In this document: piece by piece, positions 23,005-32,829 of the stretch
Numbering within the stretch: the stretch's first letter is position 1
Layout: every line of letters begins with the position of its first letter
Assembly: GCF_017591425.1 (NCBI RefSeq)
Contig: NW_024466599.1
Span: 30,356,001-30,420,000 of the forward strand
Reading direction: 5' to 3'
DNA length: 64,000 nt
From: Ochotona curzoniae
Taxonomy: Eukaryota > Chordata > Mammalia > Lagomorpha > Ochotonidae
Translations under genes and position numbers: made by a program
The notes under the pieces: model-generated
What the model saw: only the letters and a program-made list of their open reading frames with translations
Databases searched by the model: none
What the model was told of the DNA's origin: nothing

Positions 23005-23262
23005 GACACTGCATGGAAAGAGTTAAGACACCCACATCCTGTATTAGAGTGCCTAGGTACTCCTCCAGCTTCCTGCTAATGCAGACCCCAGGGAAGTGAT
23101 GGCTCAAGTAATTGAGTCCTTTCGACCCATGAGGGAGACCCAGGGTTCCTGGCTTCTGGCTTCACCTTGGTCTAGCCCTGCTTTTTGCAGGCTTTGGGGG
23201 AGCAAGTGGGAGATCTCTCTCTCTCTCTACCTTTCAAATAAATAAATGCATTAACTAATTAA
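23005..23262 (+). mobile_element. CSINE, old copy
   Basis: Forward copy ending in an expanded CT run and caaataaataaatgcatt. Confidence 0.74.
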
Positions 23263-23456
23263 TTAGTTAATACAACAGGGATGTCCCAGATATATTTCAA
23301 GTATTTAAAATGGTACCAGGATTGTCTGACAGCACAGTCATAGTTCACATTTGTTCCAGGATTACTAGTAGTGGATTGACATGGACTGTTTGGAGGATAA
23401 ATTATGTGGCTGCACTAGCTACTGGGGTTCCCAATATGGACAATCTGCACTCATAC

Positions 23457-23493
23457 ATACACATACACACACACACGCGCGTGCACACACACC
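23457..23493. repeat. (CA)n microsatellite with CG interruptions
   Basis: CA units broken by a short cgcgcgtg stretch. Confidence 0.9.
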
Positions 23494-24151
23494 AATTTGA
23501 AAGCAATAAGAAGCTGCCGAGGTTGTCCAGAGCCAGCTCAGGTGCCAAGACTGCAGGGAGAAGAGCCATGCATGGGGTGAGCTCGCCTCTGAGCATCTGT
23601 CCTCCTAAGTGGAAAAAACCGAGTCTGGAAAGCCAAGCAGCAAGCAGCAGCTCTCAAGAGAAATATATGGTTAAAAAGACTCATCCGTCTAAAAGAGCTA
23701 TTTTAATTAAAGTGCAAAATAAAAATTCTAAGTGGTACGACAGTACTGTGTCATAGTTAAAATGGTAGCCTATTTTTCCTTAGAGCTGCATAAAATAATG
23801 GTTCATTGAACAATATAAGGCACCTTGGATTTGATGAAATATGAGTGTTTCTATGGAAGGGGATCCCATAGGAACTGCTGGGTGGAAGGACATACACACT
23901 TAAAACTTGGATTCTGATCAGCTGTCTCAAAGACAAGCTCAGTCCCAGTGGGGTCCATTTCCCACCCCTCTCGTCCACATTGGCTGCTTTCAAACTTTTC
24001 TGCTTGATCACATCTAACCGGCTCTCACCATCTCATTTTGCCTGCAACCAGAGTGAAGGGATCTTTGCTTCCTTGAACTATCACCCTGTTCCACTCCATG
24101 TGTGACCCACTCATGTCTGCCCTGGAGCTGGGGCCTTGGGTGCTCTCCTAC

Positions 24152-24274
24152 CTCCACAGCTGTCTCCTCTGAAAGCAAGAGAAAAGGTCGTCTCCCCACG
24201 CGGTGCTGGGGAGACCCGGCCGGGACCTCAGACTCTGCCAGACGCAGGTAGTTCCTGAAGGAGTTTTTGATGCA
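24152..24274 (-). CDS. Candidate exon C, continuation of the HEAT-like frame (tentative)
   Basis: Minus-strand acceptor CCACCTGTCACAG ends at 24275. The next 41 codons are open, starting CIKNSFRNYLRLAESEV and ending LLLSEETAVE, and stop at donor GAG|GTAGGA (24151-24150). The exon is 123 nt, phase 0 at both ends. CpG-containing codons are retained in the middle. No convincing next exon was found downstream; a possible donor near 21480 is preceded by an in-frame stop. Confidence 0.3.
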
Positions 24275-24619
24275 CTGTGACAGGTGGCAGCTCTAGAGTC
24301 CTGAGTCTTAGTAAAGAATGATTAGGGTTCTCCCCTCCGGATTGAAATGGAGCTGTCTTAAGAGCTCCTGCATGCACGCTGACCAGAACACACAAGCAAT
24401 CCCCCGCTACCATGTGTGTTGCTATGACAGCTGGTGGCTCGCTCTTAACATGGATTTTGGACTCCTCCATAACAACATTCCTGTTTAAGGCATTTCTGCT
24501 TAATAATTAGTCAACAAGAGATGCTGGCTAAAAACGTAACATAAAAAACTCGTGGAGAAGTCAACGAGGACCATTGCAGGATCCCTCTACAAACAGGAAT
24601 CCGAAAGCTCTCCACTCAC

Positions 24620-24697
24620 CAGCCCACACACTGCATCCAGTTCATGGCGGTCATCTATCAGAGTCATCAGCACACCCAGGGCTGTGATCCACGCAGC
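24620..24697 (-). CDS. Candidate exon B, HEAT-like protein (tentative)
   Basis: The minus strand shows acceptor TTCAG at 24699-24698 after a C/T-rich run, 26 open codons, and a strong donor CTG|GTGAGT at 24619-24618. The peptide starts AAWITALGVLMTLIDD and ends HELDAVCGL, an amphipathic helix, acidic turn, second helix pattern typical of HEAT or armadillo units. Length is 78 nt, phase 0 at both ends, compatible with candidates A and C. Family and function are unknown. It could be an exon of an unannotated or decayed gene. Confidence 0.35.
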
Positions 24698-24751
24698 CTG
24701 AACCAGGGGTTTGGAGGGGGAGGATAGTAACGAGAAAAGAGACAGAGATGG

Positions 24752-25071
24752 GTTCAGCACAATGGCTCACTTAGCCGATCCTCCCCGTTCAAGTGCTGGG
24801 ATCCAATATGGGTGCCAGTTTGTGTCCCGGCTGCTCCACTTCCCATCCAGCTCTCTATTTATAGCCTGGGAAAGCAGTTGTAGATGGCCCAAAGTCTTGG
24901 GACCCTGCACCCATGTGGGAGACTCAGAAGAAGCTTCTGGCTTCGGATCAGATCAGTTCTGGTCCTTGTGGCTGCCTGGGAAGTGAACCAGGGCATGGAA
25001 TATCTTTTTCTGTCTCTCATTCTCTCTGGAAATCTGCCTCTCCAATAAAAATAAATAAATCTTTTTAAAAA
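24752..25071 (+). mobile_element. CSINE, first of a tandem pair
   Basis: Forward copy ending aataaataaatctttttaa. A second copy starts within a few bases. Confidence 0.87.
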
Positions 25072-25074
25072 GGG

Positions 25075-25387
25075 AGTGTGAGCGCAGTAGCCTAGTGGTT
25101 AAAATCCTCACCTTGCACGTACCAGGATCCCATATGGGTGCCAGTTCATGTCCTGGCTGCCCAACTTCCCATCTAGCTCCCTGTTTGTGGCCTGAGAAAG
25201 CAGTGGAAGACTGCCCAAAGCCTTGGGACCCTGCATCCACATGGAGACTCAGAAAGAAGCTCCAGACTCCAAGCTCTGGCTGTTGAAGCTGCTTGGGGAG
25301 TGAACCAGTGGACAGAAGATCTTTCTCTCTGTCTCTCCTTCTCTTTGTATATCAAAAAAATATATAAATAAATAAATCTTAAAAAGA
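25075..25387 (+). mobile_element. CSINE, second of a tandem pair
   Basis: Forward copy inserted at the A-tail of the first, ending aaataaataaatctt. Exon-like frame A begins about 125 bp further on. Confidence 0.87.
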
Positions 25388-25510
25388 AAAAGAAACAGAC
25401 AAGATAGAAGTTGTTGAAAGCAGCAGCCAGAGGACAGAGGAACAGCTCCATGCCTGTCTCCCCAGCTTTTCTTGATTTGACCAGCCATAGTTCATGTCAA
25501 TTGCATTTAC

Positions 25511-25558
25511 CTGTGGATCTTTTGTTGCCTGACCAATCACCATACCAGCCAAGAGGTT
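25511..25558 (-). CDS. Candidate exon A, HEAT-like protein (tentative)
   Basis: On the minus strand a pyrimidine tract (near 25570-25585) precedes an acceptor at 25560-25559. Sixteen codons then read NLLAGMVIGQATKDPQ and end at a donor CAG|GTAAAT (25510-25509). A TGA lies in frame just before the acceptor, so this is the only usable border in that frame. Both ends are phase 0. Joined to candidate exon B it gives a helix, a KDP turn and a second helix, the pattern of a HEAT repeat. I do not recognise the protein, and a 48-nt frame can easily be open by chance. Confidence 0.28.
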
Positions 25559-25829
25559 CTTGGGTCACATGCCCAAAAAGAGGAGGTGAGCAGAACATGT
25601 GCCCAGTGATCTGAGGACTGTGTGCTGCCTGGGGCTCGGCCTCGCCAACCAGGGCCTTGTCAGGGTCCCAGGGCATCCCTGCACAGATGCCTGGTGCTGG
25701 TCTGCCTGAGTCCTTCAGCGGCTGCTGGTGACCCTTCCCTACTGACCTGCGGCTTCCCTGCCCTTGCGTCTTAAGGCTTGGCCTGTGGTGCTCAACTTGG
25801 CCTTTTGCCATTAGGGACTAAGACCAGCC

Positions 25830-26284
25830 ACACCCACCTCGTGTTCTTTGCAGAATATTTGCATACTGCAGTCTGAACCCTTCTGTTTTATCTCATCATT
25901 TCGACATAAAAACATGAAAGTAGTAAAAATAACCTGGTTCTTTTTTAAAGTGCAAAAGGGATAACTTCCAAACATTCGTTTAGGAGAGCAGTTTCTGTCT
26001 ATTTCTGACACTCCAATGAGTCATTAAGTTTCATCCATTTTAATATACAGTACATTTGTCCCAATACCAAATATGCTATTCTAAAAATTATTTGTTAACC
26101 AAGCATGCTTTTCCCTTACATAATTAAAAATAAATTAAACATGTTGTTTTAACTTGGCAAACAGGAATTGAAATTTGTCTTTTGTGTTATAGGTATTGCC
26201 ATTTTCGAATTATACATGGCTCTAAAACAGGCTTTATCTGAAAAAACGGGTTATTATAATTCTTATACTGATTATTAGAGAATT
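25830..26284. other. AT-rich unique segment, possible conserved non-coding element
   Basis: No recognisable repeat. It contains an octamer-like ATTTGCATA, a TGAGTCATTAAG site and several TAAT motifs. It lies beside the HEAT-like exon candidates and could be an enhancer; sequence alone cannot show that. Confidence 0.35.
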
Positions 26285-26460
26285 AATTTCAAGGCACTGG
26301 CAAGAATTGCATGGTGAAAGGGGTTCTCCAGTCATAACAGGCTGGGAAGTTCTCCACTGATACAGGTTCCTGTTTGTGGAGGAGGAAACTGAGGCGCAGG
26401 GAGAGGAGGGGCTCCAGTTTGGCTGGCTCAGGGCTCTGCAGGCACAGCCCAGCGAGACCA
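26285..26460 (-). mobile_element. MIR, antisense
   Basis: Carries gaggaggaaactgaggcgca, the reverse complement of the MIR core. Confidence 0.65.
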
Positions 26461-27394
26461 AGGGATGCAGATCGCAGGAGAGGTCTCCTGGCTGTGGGCA
26501 CATCTGGCAGCCGTTGTGCTGAATCATCCCTCAAGGCTTCAGGATTACCCAGGGTCTTCCCTTTAGAGCCCAGACCTCTGGCACCTGTTCAGCCAGTGAG
26601 GGGCTACTTCCCCCCAGCACACAGGTGGGCTGTTGCTCTCTGCTGTTTTCCACTATAAAACTCTGTTCATCAGATTCAGCATCTCTCAGTTAAAGTCACT
26701 CTTTCAGGTTCTTCAGTTACCACAGATAAACAGGCAGTACACAGCTCTACATGGTCCCCCTGCCAGGGCCTGATGGAGTCAGTTATTTGCTTTCCTTGTC
26801 TGGGGTCCTGCTCTCCCTGTGCATGGCTTACGGTCTGCATACCCACCTCTAGGTGGCTCACCTGGCTCCTCTCTTCAGCTGTTTAATCCAGCAGCACCTT
26901 CTTGACTCACACACAGCGCCCTAGAACCCCCTCCCCTCCCCCGAGGCACTGTGAGACAGTCATTGTCTCATCATTGCCCATGGGGTCACCTAACTCTACT
27001 TGGAATGATTTCAAGGCCTCAACAGCCTGGTAGGACCCTACTGCTTGGCACTGGGGACCAGTTCCTGTGGTTAGTCACTGGCTAGGAAACCACCCAATGA
27101 CCTTCCTTCAGACCTCATGGCCTGTGCCTGCGGGTTAGGTGGCTCCTCCCCATCTCCAGCCTCGGTCTGCCGTTTGCTCCTCTGGATCTTCTAGAACTGG
27201 TCACCCAGAGAGGTGGCTACCATGCCATGGGGGGAGCCAAGCCTGCAGGAAGGGACAGGGGTGGCAGGGGGCATCCGGAGCCGGTAGCTGTGGTTACCCT
27301 CCCCAGTTCTGGGCCGAGTCAAGAAGGTGCTGCAAGCACAGGCCCCGCCCCACCACAGCATCCAGCTTTACGATATTTATAAAAGATAAAAAAA
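26461..27394. other. Intergenic DNA with an 18-bp inverted repeat
   Basis: Unique GC-moderate sequence. GCAGCACCTTCTTGACTC at 26891-26908 recurs inverted at 27316-27333. Confidence 0.5.
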
Positions 27395-27695
27395 TGGGCC
27401 CGGCAGCTCAAGTTTTCACCTTGAACACGCTGGGATCCCATTTGGGTGCTGGTTCTAATCCAGCTCCCTGTTTCTGGCCTGGGAAAGCAGTGGAGGATGG
27501 CCCAAAGCCTTGGGACCCTGTACTTGTGTGGGAGACCTGGAAGAGAACCTGGCTACTGGCTTCGGACTGCTTCAGCTCCGGCCGTTGCGGCCGCTTGGAG
27601 AGTGAATCATTGGGCAGAATATCTTCCTCTCTGTCTCTCTTCTCTCTCTCTTTATATATATATGACTTTGCAATCAAAATAAATCTTACGAAAAA
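27395..27695 (+). mobile_element. CSINE with internal deletion
   Basis: Forward copy beginning gggcccggcagctcaag. The head is shortened and a TA microsatellite has arisen at 27652-27664. Confidence 0.85.
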
Positions 27696-28137
27696 AGGGC
27701 AAGATCACAAATATAGTAACGAATAACTAGACATCCAACAATAATTATGCCTCTTATCCCTTTTTTAAGGTTTTAAATTTTTATTTTGTTAATGGAGGAA
27801 AGGGACCAGCGAAGATAAAAGTGTCCATGGCCAGGGCAGTCATCATTCAGGTGTTTAGAATTTGTTTTGGATGTTCAGATCTCTCGGTGTTAGGACTGTC
27901 TGTGACCCCCCCCATATTCCACGGGGCTCAGGCGGTGACTCGCAGGGTCGGCGGCGCGGATGAGGGCCGGGCATCCCGGGCCCCACGCTCGGCTCCGAGG
28001 CCGCCATCTCTGCAGGGCTCCGCCAAGGCTATCCCAGCTCCCGCGGGCTCCTGACGCGGGGCCGCCCGGCTCAGCCGCACCCGGGGCCCGCGTCGGCGCA
28101 GCGGCCGTCCGGTCGGCTCCTCAGGCCCCACCCGGGG

Positions 28138-28262
28138 CGAGCCGCGGGCTTGGGACTCGGGCCACCTTCCCCTCAGCCGCGGGCTCGGGGCTCGGGCCAC
28201 CTTCCCCTCAGCCGCGGCCTTGGGGCGCGCCCGTCACAGCCCCGGCCTCTTTCCCCTCAGCC
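28138..28262. repeat. GC-rich minisatellite, about 35-bp unit, roughly 3 copies
   Basis: Units begin near 28138, 28176 and 28211, each opening with AGCCGCGG and closing with CTTCCCCTC or TTTCCCCTC; a partial fourth begins near 28259. The first two are very similar and the third is longer and diverged. The block lies about 170 bp upstream of the tRNA. Confidence 0.8.
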
Positions 28263-28428
28263 GTAGACGAACCTGCGCCGACCGGCCGCGCCGCGAACCC
28301 TGGCCCGGCAGCCAGCCGGAAGCCGCTGAGAACGCGCCCCCGCCGGGCGCAGACGCGCATGCTCAGTCGAAGCCCACAGTGAGGCCGTGTGAACCCTGTG
28401 AGAACCGGCGCGCAGGCGGCTGAGCGGA

Positions 28429-28521
28429 GCTCCAGTGGCGCAATCGGTTAGCGCGCGGTACTTATACAGCAGTACATGCAGAGCGATGCCGAGGTTGTGA
28501 GTTCGAGCCTCACCTGGAGCA
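28429..28521 (+). tRNA. tRNA-Ile (anticodon UAU), intron-containing
   Basis: Complete nuclear tRNA gene. The acceptor arms GCTCCAG and CTGGAGC pair perfectly, with discriminator A at 28521. The anticodon stem CGGTA/TGCCG encloses a loop with anticodon TAT at 28463-28465. A 19-nt intron (28467-28485) interrupts the loop one base 3' of the anticodon, the canonical site for tRNA splicing. The T arm GTGAG-TTCGAGC-CTCAC is intact. The internal A box lies at 28436-28447 and the B box at 28499-28509. This isoacceptor decodes the rare AUA codon, and mammals have few such genes, all with introns as far as I recall. It sits at the edge of a CpG island, as active tRNA genes often do. Confidence 0.98.
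28467..28485 (+). other. tRNA-Ile(UAU) intron
   Basis: Nineteen bases lie between anticodon-loop positions 37 and 38 and are removed by the TSEN endonuclease and ligase pathway. Removal leaves a standard seven-base loop, CTTATAA. Confidence 0.93.
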
Positions 28522-28527
28522 TTGTTG

Positions 28528-28531
28528 TTTT
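28528..28531 (+). terminator. Pol III T-run terminator of tRNA-Ile
   Basis: The first run of four T residues begins seven bases after the mature 3' end. A second T4 lies at 28549-28552 as a possible backup. Confidence 0.8.
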
Positions 28532-28942
28532 GGGTGCCGCGGCCCCCCTTTTGGCTCTGACTTGGAAGGATAAGCGTTTCTTCCTCCTTAATCTCCTAAG
28601 TAAGCTTCTCTCACCCCCCCTCCTCCCCGCTCAGCCGCAGGCGCGGTGATCTCTCCTTTTGCGCGTTACTGGTGTCTGCGCGCGTCACTCACCTGCTGGA
28701 ACCCTCGGAGTTCCTTCACTGGTCCCAGATGGGGCCACAGCAGCAGGGTGCGGCGCGGACGTCCCGAGGCGCTGCACTGTGCGGGTAGGGAACCTGGCTG
28801 GTTCTTCCAGCTCCAGGGCGAGCCCAAGCCCCGGTCTGGTCCTCCGCCTTCCTGCCGGCACGAGCTCAGGTCCCAGCCCGATAGACCCGCTCCCGGGAGC
28901 TGTGTGCTTCGGTTTCCATGGTGGTGACTTTAGGAACTATCG

Positions 28943-28965
28943 TTTTTTTTTTTTTTTTTTTTTTT
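28943..28965. repeat. Poly-T of 23 bases
   Basis: Pure T run at the right edge of the CpG island, followed 20 bp later by a GGAA-type repeat. Confidence 0.95.
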
Positions 28966-28985
28966 CTGGTAAAATGATGGTTCAG

Positions 28986-29024
28986 GAAGGAAGGAAGGAG
29001 GGAAGGAGGGAAGGAAGGAAGGAA
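28986..29024. repeat. (GGAA)n/(GGAG)n microsatellite
   Basis: GGAAGGAA units mixed with GGAGGGAA. Confidence 0.92.
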
Positions 29025-29107
29025 AACTACTTTTTCCTTAATTCAGAAATCTCCTTTTAGGAAATTATTGAGCAAGCTAGATTCTTGACTGCATGAGGAT
29101 TTAAAAA

Positions 29108-29400
29108 TCATTTGCTGGAGAGAGTGAAGGAAGGAGGGAGGGGGAGAGAGAGAGAGGGAAATCTTGCATGCACTGGTTCGCTCCCCAGATGCCCACACAG
29201 CTGTGAAGGCTGCCCAAGCCCGGAGCTGAAAGCTGAACCAGGCGACAGGTGGCAGAGACCCAATTACTTTAGTCCTTACCTACTGCGCATGAGCAAGTAG
29301 CTGCAATCAGGCGCTCGAGCTGGGCCTCAAACCCACGTTTTCCACATTGGGGCTTAACTGCCAGGGCTTCTTGCGTCGGTCTTGCCTGCTAGGCCAAGCA
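29108..29400 (-). mobile_element. CSINE, old copy
   Basis: Strongly diverged reverse copy with an expanded GGAG/GA run at 29125-29160. Confidence 0.65.
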
Positions 29401-29642
29401 CCTGTGCCTTAGCTTGGTTGTTAGCTAATGGTATTCTATGTCGCATGCTTGGCTCTTCTCTCCCCAGTCTCTTTCCATTTCCTCTGCTGATACAACGTGC
29501 CGCTCTGACCGCAGGAACACACGGTCAGTCTGGGGCCAGCATAGGACCTGCATGCCCTGGCCACACTGCACACTGATTGGTTCAGAGATGGCCATGGGAC
29601 CTGAGAGATGCCAATCAGAGCAATTTATTAAGTTTATATCTT

Positions 29643-29952
29643 TTTTATTAAAACTTACATATTTTTTGTTGGAAAAGCAGATTTACAGAAAGATCTTCCA
29701 TCCCCTGGTTCACTCCCCAAGTAGGCAGAACGGCCGGAGCCGAGCCAATCCGAAGCCAGGAGCCAGGAGCTTCTTCTGGGTCTCCCACGCAGGTGCAGAG
29801 TCTCAAGGCTTTGGGCCGCCCTCTACTGCTTTCCCAGGCCATAAACAGAGAGCTGGATGGGAAATGGAGCAGCTGGGATTAGAACCAGCACCTATATGGG
29901 ATCCCTGCACATGCAAGGTGAGGATTTAGCCACTGAGCCATTGCATCAGGGC
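29643..29952 (-). mobile_element. CSINE
   Basis: Reverse copy of intermediate age from ttattaaaacttacata to cattgcatcagggct. Confidence 0.87.
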
Positions 29953-30194
29953 TGCTTTTTCGATCAGGAGGGATGTGAAGAGTCCTATTCGTTTAGAATC
30001 ATAAAAAACTATGCAGATGTCCCAGCTTATGATGGGGTGTGGCCTCATAAACCCAGACAGGCAGGCGTGCAGTTACTTGAACTATGACCTCTGCTTCCCA
30101 GCGTGTGCAGGGACAGGAAGCTGCAGGCCCTCCCTGAACCCATGCACTCCTGTAACGGATGGAGGTGTCTTCACCACTGTCACACTGCCCTCTG

Positions 30195-30350
30195 TTCCAG
30201 GCTTCTGCCTCAAGGCCTTTGCAATGATCATTCCTTCCAAACTCCTTCCTTCAGATCCCCTCTGGAGACACCACGTCCTCAGAGCTGCCTTTGAACCCAG
30301 TGGCTCCCCATCACATCACCCTGCTGACTCTGCTTGACCGAGTCATTACC
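30195..30350 (+). mobile_element. L2 3' fragment
   Basis: tgcctcaaggcctttgcaat and the following ccttcagatcccctctgg match the conserved L2 3' region as I know it. Confidence 0.55.
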
Positions 30351-32350
30351 ATCCAGACTTGCCCTGTCCCCGTGGGTGCTGGTTGTCTCATTGCAAAGTT
30401 ACAGCTTCCCGCTGTGTTGCCCCAGAGTGCCCCCAGCAGGCCCTAAGTAGATGGATGCGAAGGCGATGGAGAAGTGGCACAGGGGAGAGTGCAGAGCACG
30501 GCCCCGCTTCTGCCCACGCAACAGGTGCAGAGCCGAGCCCGGGCAGTTCTGCAGACTCTTCCCGAGGTCTTACCACTGAGCATGCGCCACACCTCGCCGT
30601 TAGATGGCTTCCTGTTAGCGAGAGTCAGGCTCACACTAAGTGCTGACAAGCAACCATGACTCGAGTGTCAGCGACGTGGCCTGCACATGCTGGTCTCCAG
30701 GCACCTGCACATTCCTGGGCGGCGGCCGGGGACTAACTCGTGTCACCCAGGCTGTGCCTACCAGCTCCCAGAGCTGGATTGTGAGGAAGATGAGGGCTGG
30801 CTGTTTCCTGGACACCCCTGACTTTAGCACCAAGGGCTAGGAAGTTCCTGGACCCCTGGCAAGCCAGTGTCTTTGTCACCTGCCCTGGACAGGCTCGGAG
30901 AGGCAAATGCTTGCTGCCACAGTGGCCAGCTGTGATTTCCTGCAGGAGCCGAGGTGGAGTTTCTTGTCTTCAGCTTTCATTGTGTCTGTGCTGTGAGTTA
31001 GTCTAGTTCCCCGCGACCCCCTACCCCCACCCCCAGGATCCCAGAGCGAGCAGCAGGGACGGGAAACAGTGGTTTCCAGAGCACCTGCCACGGGGCCAGC
31101 CACCGCGCGGTGGCCTTTCTTACAGCATTTATTCCCCATATTATTTCTGTTTTTTCCCCCCCGGCTCCATAAAGCTGCAGAATCAGAATCGCCCAGCTCA
31201 GAATCTGCAGGATGGAAGTGATGAAAGACAAAAGCTGCTCCCCTAAACCCCCAGACCATTCTCTCTCTGTCTCTCTCTCTTTCTCTCTGTCTCTGTCTCT
31301 CTCTGTGTGTCTCTGTCTGTCTCTGTCTGCCTCTGTATCTCTCTCTGTGTCTCTGTCTCTGTGTCTCTGTCTCTGTCTCTCTCTGCCTCTGTCTCTCTGT
31401 GTCTCTGTGTCTCTGTCTCTCTCTCTGTCTCTGTCTCTGTGCCATAATGGGGTTGCAGAGCAGAGATGGCAGCTACGGAGCTATTTGAGCTTTCTTTGGG
31501 CCAGTCTTGTCACGTGCAGTGACTGCAAGTCGGCCGTCTACCACACGATGGCGCTGCGGCCTGCCTTCCCGGAGCCCCTGTGCAGCCCACAGCACACACA
31601 ACACGCGCCTGGAAAAGTGGAGGGGGCACCCCTGTTGTAGTCGTAGGCACAGGGGACTTGGAGGTGTGGTGGGGGGGACTAGAAGCATTTTCGTGGGTTT
31701 TGTTTGTTTTTGCTTTGCCTTGCAAAACGTTTCTGCCAAGTGAAGGCTTCAAGGAGAGCAGGGTCCTGGGCGCTCCATCAGAGACTAGATGACGCTAGGG
31801 ACATCAGGTGTCCACCCGCCTGCCTGCTGGCCACAAAGCGTCCTCCCCACCACAGGAGACACCGGGTACTCCTCCATCTGTATCTGCCACAAGCGGGGGG
31901 GTGGAGGGCAGGAACAACTCCAAGTGGGTGGCTCTTTAGCACCTGCTCTGCTTGGGGTGGGGGGCTCACCCCTTGCACAAACCGCCACAAAGCAGCTTGA
32001 AGCCTCCTTCTTGCCCAGTCTCTTACCGCGCGGAGACTCACTGCACACAGTGTAGACGGCACACGTGGTGTGCACGCAGCGACAGCTCCGGGCCTGTTCC
32101 TCAGCAGGCAGGGCTCTCCAGGCGTGGAGAAGGCGGCTGCTTAAGGCACAGACATAGTCAGCCTTCCAACCGTGCCGTCTCCTCCTCCCTGGGGTGAGGG
32201 CCCTGTCAGAATCTCCTCTCCCTGCTTTTCTTTTTTAGTATTAAAACTTCACCTGTCTGTTGTTGAGTTAAAATATCTTATTTGACTTCTATCAAAAATG
32301 TCACTTAGAAATCAAAAAGCAGTACACTCACAGGGGCAAAATTCAAAGAG
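30351..32350. other. CpG-moderate region with several exon-like minus-strand frames
   Basis: Apart from the CT repeat, this is unique DNA. Short minus-strand frames with plausible splice sites occur near 30600, 30780, 30930, 31560, 31850 and 32060, but their phases do not chain and none matches a known protein. They are recorded only because they lie between exon candidates D and A. Confidence 0.35.
31259..31441. repeat. CT-rich microsatellite, mixed (TCTCTG)n
   Basis: About 180 bp of imperfect CTCTGT units. It generates long spurious frames on both strands. Confidence 0.96.
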
Positions 32351-32351
32351 T

Positions 32352-32690
32352 TCAGAGGCCGGCACGGTGGCATCTCAGGTTAATCAGCTCTCTGCCTGTG
32401 GCACTAGCAGCTCATCTGGGCAGCAGGTCCAGTCTCAGCTGCTCCACTTCTGATCCAGCTCCCCGCTTGCAGCCTGCGAAAGCGGTGGAGGACGCTCAAG
32501 TCCTTGGGCCCCTGTACCCACGTGGGAGACCTGAATGACACTCCTGGCAACAGACCAGTCCAACTCTGAGCATCCCGACGATTTAGGGCGTGACCCAGTA
32601 GATGGAAGATCTTTCTGTTACTCCTTTCCTTTCTGTTTCTGTAACTCAAACTTTTCAGTAAAATCAACACATCTTTAAACATTTTTTCAA
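32352..32690 (+). mobile_element. CSINE, moderately old, with target duplication
   Basis: Forward copy flanked by TTCAAAGAGTT on both sides (32342-32352 and about 32686). Confidence 0.82.
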
Positions 32691-32736
32691 AGAGTTTAAA
32701 ATGGGAGGCCTTTTTCCATGTGATGCAGGGACTGAC

Positions 32737-32829
32737 CTGCGGCCGAAGGCTTTCCACAAAGGCAGCCCGCACAGTAGCCGAGACGTCCCTGAGCAGACCC
32801 CCTGGGAATGCTACCTTCCCCTGCAGCTG
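32737..32829 (-). CDS. Candidate exon D, HEAT-like frame (tentative)
   Basis: The minus-strand frame ends LLRDVSATVRAAFVESLRPQ at a donor CCGCAG|GTCAGT (32736-32735). The peptide fits a HEAT unit (hydrophobic helix, acidic turn, VRAA, second helix). The acceptor is uncertain: AG sites at 32803-32802, near 32822 and near 32845 are possible and none has a strong pyrimidine tract. The exon ends in phase 0. The link to candidates A-C, 7 kb further along the same strand, is inference. Confidence 0.25.

Larger units (their letters stand above)
22640..24150. other. Intergenic DNA
   Basis: Contains the SINE at 23005 and the CA repeat at 23457. The rest is unique, moderately AT-rich and without exon signals that I trust. 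Confidence 0.5.
27925..28900. promoter_or_regulatory. CpG island around the tRNA-Ile gene
   Basis: Very CpG-dense sequence begins just left of 27930, continues through the tRNA gene and fades by about 28900. It includes a GC minisatellite (28138-28262). No TATA box, convincing exon or long conserved frame was found. It may simply be the open-chromatin island of an active tRNA gene, or also the start of an unannotated non-coding transcript. Confidence 0.7.

Noticed and set aside
23402..23596. Minus-strand frame after a good pyrimidine tract and CAG near 23560
   Set aside because: The frame runs straight into the CA microsatellite and its phase does not fit exon candidate C.
28138..28262. Possible CRISPR-like direct repeats
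   Set aside because: Units are contiguous, GC-rich and vary in length with no spacers; this is a minisatellite in a mammalian CpG island.
30876..31445. 189-codon minus-strand frame rich in RQRE
   Set aside because: The charged half is the translation of the CT microsatellite at 31259-31441.
30440..32090. Several short minus-strand frames with plausible GT-AG borders
   Set aside because: Their phases do not connect, and short open frames with AG and GT nearby are common by chance in CpG-moderate DNA.
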